This document shows positions 60,674-64,000 of a stretch of DNA of 64,000 nucleotides, piece by piece. Location: the NCBI GenBank assembly GCA_009781425.1, contig WQYC01000001.1:124001-188000 (forward strand), read 5' to 3'. Made by a program: the position numbers and the translations under genes. The stretch is from Oscillospiraceae bacterium. Lineage in GTDB: Bacteria > Bacillota > Clostridia > Oscillospirales > Ruminococcaceae. How positions within the stretch are numbered: the stretch's first letter is position 1; each line of letters opens with the position of its first letter. Under the pieces are notes generated by a model that was not told the origin of the DNA, searched no databases, and was given only the letters and a program-made list of their open reading frames with translations.

Positions 60674-60684
60674 CAAATTTTGGC

Positions 60685-60713
60685 TTGCATATTACAAATT
60701 AATGTGGTATAAT
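60685..60713 (+). promoter_or_regulatory. promoter of the SCP2 gene
   Basis: TTGCAT (60685-60690), 17 bp, TATAAT (60708-60713). Divergent from the mgtE promoter. Confidence 0.78.
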
Positions 60714-60747
60714 AATTTTAGCGTAAAAAACGAAAGGAAGTGTCGTC

Positions 60748-61254
60748 ATGACATATGAAAAAATCTTCGCCGATGTAAAAAAAGTTTATTCAAAAGCTGA
60801 CAAGAAAAAACTTGACGGTGATTTCGCATTTCAGTTTAACATATCCGGTGAGGGAGAAGGTAGCTTTTATGTAGCCTACAGAGGCGGTATTCTCGAGGTC
60901 GCCCCGTATGATTATGTAGACAGATGCGCCCTGCTGACCGCTTCAGGCGAGAATTTTATTAAGCTTGCAAACGCTAAGTTCACTCTTGCTGACGCCGTTG
61001 CGACCGGTCTCGTTGAGGTTCAAGGTAACTATGACCGCGCGATGGAATTAAACAAGTTAGCTCTCAGCGCACCCTTAAAAGACACTGCGAAAAAAACTAA
61101 AAAAGAAACCGCACCTAAAACAACAGCGGCAAAAAAACCTGCCGCCACTAAGAAGACAACTGCTCCCGCCGCAAAAGCACCAAGCAGTCCGACTCAAGAA
61201 AGTGCCGCAGTCAACGCAGTGAAATTAATTCATGAAGAGAAAAAGTTAGTATAA
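60748..61254 (+). CDS. SCP2 sterol-binding-domain protein with Lys/Ala/Pro tail
   Basis: This 168-aa protein has an SCP2 fold (DGDFAFQFNISGEGEGSFYV, then AKFTLADAVATGLVEVQGNY) of about 110 residues, then a low-complexity tail of K, A, P and T (such as KKPAATKKTTAPAAKAP) like histone-type tails, which could bind nucleic acid or anionic polymers. SCP2 domains bind lipids. A GAAAGGAAG site precedes ATG 60748. Function unknown. Confidence 0.8.
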   Translation: MTYEKIFADVKKVYSKADKKKLDGDFAFQFNISGEGEGSFYVAYRGGILEVAPYDYVDRCALLTASGENFIKLANAKFTLADAVATGLVEVQGNYDRAMELNKLALSAPLKDTAKKTKKETAPKTTAAKKPAATKKTTAPAAKAPSSPTQESAAVNAVKLIHEEKKLV

Positions 61255-61261
61255 AATTTTT

Positions 61262-61294
61262 AGCGGTCAGCTTAAATGCTGACCGCTTATTTTT
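61262..61294. terminator. bidirectional terminator
   Basis: AGCGGTCAGC TTAAAT GCTGACCGCT, a 10-bp perfect stem, with TATTTTTTAT on the plus strand and AAAAATTTTA on the other. It serves the convergent SCP2 and hydrolase genes. Confidence 0.88.
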
Positions 61295-61296
61295 TA

Positions 61297-62370
61297 TCAG
61301 TTCGCGTGAATCCACTCTGCAATGTCTGCAAGAACCTGCGAATCAACCTTGCCCGGAATTGCATACTGCTCTAAAAGCTCCATGATTCCCGCTTTCTCGC
61401 CCGTCATGAATAAATGATTCAAGCCCTCGTAAAGCTTAAACGTGACATTATCGCGTCCGGCAAGTAGCTCCTTGTACAGCTCGAAATCCTTTTCAAGTGA
61501 AACCTGTACGTCGTTTTCTGCGTGCATAACAAGAAACGGGATTGAAGTATCCGCAATGAAATCCGCCGCGGGCTTGAAGTACATATCCTTGAGGTAATAA
61601 ACGTACAAGCCTGCATTTGGGTCGAAAACAGTCTCCCTTGCTTCCTCGTCGGAAAGCTCCATAAGTGCGGCGATTTGGTCGTCCCACGTCTGCATTTGCG
61701 CTAACATAACCGCTTTTTCCGCACCCTCGAACATTTCTTCGATATAGTCGATGTTCTGGTCTTTGCTTATATCGAGCAGGAATCTCGGCGAGCCCGCAAA
61801 CAGAATCAGCCCTGCAAAGTCTCCGCCCTCCGCGTGAATCTGCGGCGCCAACATTCCGCCCATGCTGTGCCCGAGCATGAAGATTCTGTCGCTGTCAATG
61901 CGCGCGTCCGCTCTCAAAAGCTCAGCCGCAAAAATCGCGTCTTCAACTTTTTCTTCCCACACAGTCAAGCTTCCGCCGAGCTCAGTGACTATTCTTTCGC
62001 CGTGTGTAAAAGTACGCATATCGTAGCGAAGCACTGCAATGCCGTTCGAGGACAGATACTCAGCAATATCGCGGAAAGGTTTGTTCTCGAAAATAGTTTC
62101 GTCCATGTCGTGCGCACCCGAGCCGTGAACAAGCACAACCGCGGGGAATTTTTCGCCGTCCGCGGGCAAGGTTAACATTCCGTCCACTGCCCACTCTGTG
62201 CCCGCGCCGAGAGTAATCTGCTCTGAAATGAAATCGGCGGCTTCGTCAGCATTAAGTTCTTCCGCAACCTCCGGCGTTGCTCCTGATTCTGCGTCGGGCT
62301 CCTGCACCTGCGGCGCGCAAGCCGCCGCAATAAATAAAATACTTAAAAATAAACAAAATAATTTTTTCAT
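61297..62370 (-). CDS. alpha/beta-hydrolase lipoprotein
   Basis: This 357-aa protein starts MKKLFCLFLSILFIAAAC (lipobox Cys18), has an acidic linker, then an alpha/beta-hydrolase domain: oxyanion region VVLVHGSGAHDMDET, nucleophile FMLGHSMGGMLAPQI, acid FLVMHAENDVQV and a late His in YEGLNHLFM. It is a surface esterase/acyl-peptidase-like enzyme of unknown substrate. Start ATG 62370 with GGGAGGAAG upstream. Confidence 0.88.
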   Translation of the reverse strand: MKKLFCLFLSILFIAAACAPQVQEPDAESGATPEVAEELNADEAADFISEQITLGAGTEWAVDGMLTLPADGEKFPAVVLVHGSGAHDMDETIFENKPFRDIAEYLSSNGIAVLRYDMRTFTHGERIVTELGGSLTVWEEKVEDAIFAAELLRADARIDSDRIFMLGHSMGGMLAPQIHAEGGDFAGLILFAGSPRFLLDISKDQNIDYIEEMFEGAEKAVMLAQMQTWDDQIAALMELSDEEARETVFDPNAGLYVYYLKDMYFKPAADFIADTSIPFLVMHAENDVQVSLEKDFELYKELLAGRDNVTFKLYEGLNHLFMTGEKAGIMELLEQYAIPGKVDSQVLADIAEWIHAN

Positions 62371-62398
62371 AAAGCTTCCTCCCAAACATGATATTTTA

Positions 62399-62427
62399 AT
62401 TCTATCATATTCAGGAGGAAATGTCAA
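62399..62427 (-). promoter_or_regulatory. promoter of the hydrolase lipoprotein
   Basis: Minus strand TTGACA (62427-62422), 17 bp, TAGAAT (62404-62399), 13 bp beyond the TraB stop. Confidence 0.8.
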
Positions 62428-62439
62428 TATTATTTACTT

Positions 62440-63501
62440 CTAATTAATTTCAACGAGCTCGACCTCGTATCCTCTTTGAGTCAGCAGGTCGATAATACCA
62501 TTTTCGCCAACCATGTGCAGCAGACCGACAATGTAGAACACATTCTTCTCTTCTGCGAAATACTGCTCAATCGCGTCAGCCATTACTATATCGCGATTAA
62601 TCATTAAGCCGTTATAGTATTCCTCAGCGATTTCTGCGGGCATTTCTGTGAGTGTAGCTTCACGCATTGCCGTAACCATTTCTAAGTCGCCGTATCTGAA
62701 TGTTTCATAAAGCTGGAGCAGTCCCTCAATCATGAGTTCTATGTCTAACGTCTCTTCTAACATATACATTTGCAGGGGCGTGGAGAAGCCGAGAAGTGTT
62801 TCCATTTGAGCCAATAAGGATTCGACTTCTAAAATTTCAATGCCGTGCTCTTCAGCTTCCATAAGGAAATAAAAGTCTATGCCGAAAAAAGGTGAAAGTC
62901 CAGAGAATTCTAAAGCTAAGCTCGTGAATATATCGCTCCACCATACATACGGCTTAAACATTTCGAGCCCTTCTAAATCCTCAAGCGTAAGCCCTAAGCC
63001 TAAGCCTAAAAGCGCGTCAATCGCTTTTATGTAGAGTTCTTCGCCGATTTCATCAACTATAGTCATGCCTTCTTCGTATTCTATCATGGCGGCTACAGCT
63101 TCCTGTGCGTCAAAGTCGCTGTAAAATGCAAGTAAATCTACTTCAACCGCTAAGTAATCAGCGGCATAAAAAGCGTCCATAATCGTGTCAGAAAGCGGAT
63201 AGAGCGAGGGTTCTCCCGCGTGCATCGAGCCGAATAAGTACATTGTCTGTCCATCGGGAGCTGTAACTAACCACATGAGCGGCGTTGCGTCTGACGGCTC
63301 AATAAAGAAATCATCGTGGTTTTCGTGGTCGTCGTGTGACGGTGCGGCGGGTTCAGGTTCGGACGGGGCGGCAGGGTCTTCGTCAGCTTCGGGCGTAACT
63401 GCTGCGGGAACTACGGGTTCGTCAGCTTCTGTTTCACTTCCGCAAGCCGCAAATGTAAACAGCATTGACAAAGCGAGAAGCAGTGCAAGTAATCTTTTCA
63501 T
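62440..63501 (-). CDS. TraB/GumN-family lipoprotein
   Basis: This 353-aa protein starts MKRLLALLLALSMLFTFAAC (lipobox Cys20), followed by a Glu/Pro-rich linker with HDDHENHDD, then a TraB/GumN (Tiki-like) domain: MYLFGSMHAGEPSLYPLSDT at the start and FYIVGLLHMVGENGIIDLL at the end (the paired G-x-x-H motifs). Related proteins are metal-dependent peptidases. The very acidic protein (many Glu/Leu helices) is presumably surface-anchored. Confidence 0.85.
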   Translation of the reverse strand: MKRLLALLLALSMLFTFAACGSETEADEPVVPAAVTPEADEDPAAPSEPEPAAPSHDDHENHDDFFIEPSDATPLMWLVTAPDGQTMYLFGSMHAGEPSLYPLSDTIMDAFYAADYLAVEVDLLAFYSDFDAQEAVAAMIEYEEGMTIVDEIGEELYIKAIDALLGLGLGLTLEDLEGLEMFKPYVWWSDIFTSLALEFSGLSPFFGIDFYFLMEAEEHGIEILEVESLLAQMETLLGFSTPLQMYMLEETLDIELMIEGLLQLYETFRYGDLEMVTAMREATLTEMPAEIAEEYYNGLMINRDIVMADAIEQYFAEEKNVFYIVGLLHMVGENGIIDLLTQRGYEVELVEIN

Positions 63502-63523
63502 TGGTTTATTTCCTTTCAGTAAT

Positions 63524-63552
63524 AAAGGGACGCAGCAGAACTGCGCCCCTTT
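63524..63552 (-). terminator. terminator of tuf
   Basis: Minus strand AAAGGGGCGCAG TTCTG CTGCGTCCCTTT then ATTACT. The 12-bp stem (one G-U) lies 22 bp beyond the tuf stop. Confidence 0.85.
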
Positions 63553-63573
63553 GATGTTGTTTAATATTGATTA

Positions 63574-63999
63574 TTAGCCGCTGATTTTAGTAACAACGCC
63601 CGAACCAACTGTTTTGCCGCCTTCACGGATTGCGAAGCGTAAACCTTCTTCAATAGCGATAGGAGTGATGAGGTCAACGTCGATTTCAACGTGGTCACCG
63701 GGGATACACATTTCTTTGTCAGCCGGAAGCTTAATTACGCCGGTAACGTCAGTAGTTCTGAAGAAGAACTGAGGTCTGTAGTTGGAGAAGAAAGGAGTAT
63801 GACGTCCGCCCTCTTCCTTTTTCAGCACGTAAACCTGACCTACGAACTTTGTGAGAGGCTTAATCGAGCCGGGTTTGCAGATAACCTGTCCGCGTTCGAT
63901 TTCAGTTCTTGCAACGCCGCGCAGTAACGCGCCGATGTTGTCGCCTGCTTCAGCGTAGTCGAGAAGCTTGCGGAACATTTCAATCCCTGTGATAACAGT
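63574..63999 (-). CDS. tuf: elongation factor Tu, C-terminal part
   Basis: The last 141 codons of EF-Tu; the gene continues past the right edge. Domain 2/3 motifs are [60 protein letters not shown] and the ending [17 protein letters not shown]-Tu delivers aminoacyl-tRNA to the ribosome. A terminator follows. Confidence 0.97.
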   Translation of the reverse strand, partial: TVITGIEMFRKLLDYAEAGDNIGALLRGVARTEIERGQVICKPGSIKPLTKFVGQVYVLKKEEGGRHTPFFSNYRPQFFFRTTDVTGVIKLPADKEMCIPGDHVEIDVDLITPIAIEEGLRFAIREGGKTVGSGVVTKISG

Positions 64000-64000
64000 T

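Noticed and set aside
60453-60747. M-box (Mg riboswitch) before mgtE
   Set aside because: The leader is too short and none of the conserved M-box segments are seen; a peptide ORF and an attenuator fill it.

Overview
The window looks like the chromosome of an anaerobic, endospore-forming Bacillota, most likely a clostridium of the Oscillospiraceae/Ruminococcaceae type. The evidence is sigE with spoIIGA, a tiny spoVM, hfq-miaA-mutL-mutS-miaB synteny, sepF/divIVA, dockerin-like modules and many short lipoproteins. Most genes lie on the minus strand; about 30.3-31.9 kb and 33.6-46.9 kb are mainly plus. No rRNA, tRNA, CRISPR array, prophage or transposase was seen.

Layout. 0-4.6 kb: pyrimidine operon pyrC-(small membrane gene)-pyrF-carA-carB, split between carA and carB by a DUF559 gene sitting between long repeats. 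CarA has lost its whole glutaminase triad. 4.6-11.4 kb: split transketolase, with accessory genes between housekeeping ones (two methyltransferases, a metallopeptidase lipoprotein, a HAD phosphatase, a toxin-antitoxin pair, a SUFU protein). 11.4-19.8 kb: rluD, a frameshifted lspA, ileS, divIVA, sepF, yggS, an HlyD-like protein and hfq. 19.8-29.5 kb: miaA, mutL, mutS, ylbF-type and miaB genes with small inserts. 29.5-35 kb: secreted LRR and dockerin-like proteins around spoIIGA-sigE and ymdB. 35-47 kb: alaS, HIT, comEC, holA, rnmV and an AlgI/DHHW acetylation pair. 46.9-58.6 kb: DUF1015 and a chemotaxis cluster (cheA-cheW-mcp-cheB-cheR-cheY-cheX-hybrid kinase) without flagellar genes. 58.6-64 kb: spoVM, mgtE with a leader-peptide attenuator, an SCP2 protein, two lipoproteins and the 3' part of tuf.

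Three themes stand out. First, the mgtE leader holds a 29-codon Asp/Pro-rich peptide, a candidate antiterminator and a terminator, arranged like the enterobacterial mgtL system although the transporter is MgtE. Second, a family of ~23-bp palindromes lies in 5' leaders and inside mutL, alaS, rnmV and miaA without breaking the frame. Third, accessory genes are repeatedly flanked by duplicated copies of a neighbour's leader, which points to a cassette-like mode of insertion. Three genes (miaB, spoIIGA, ymdB) have -10 boxes so close to ATG that their mRNAs should be leaderless.
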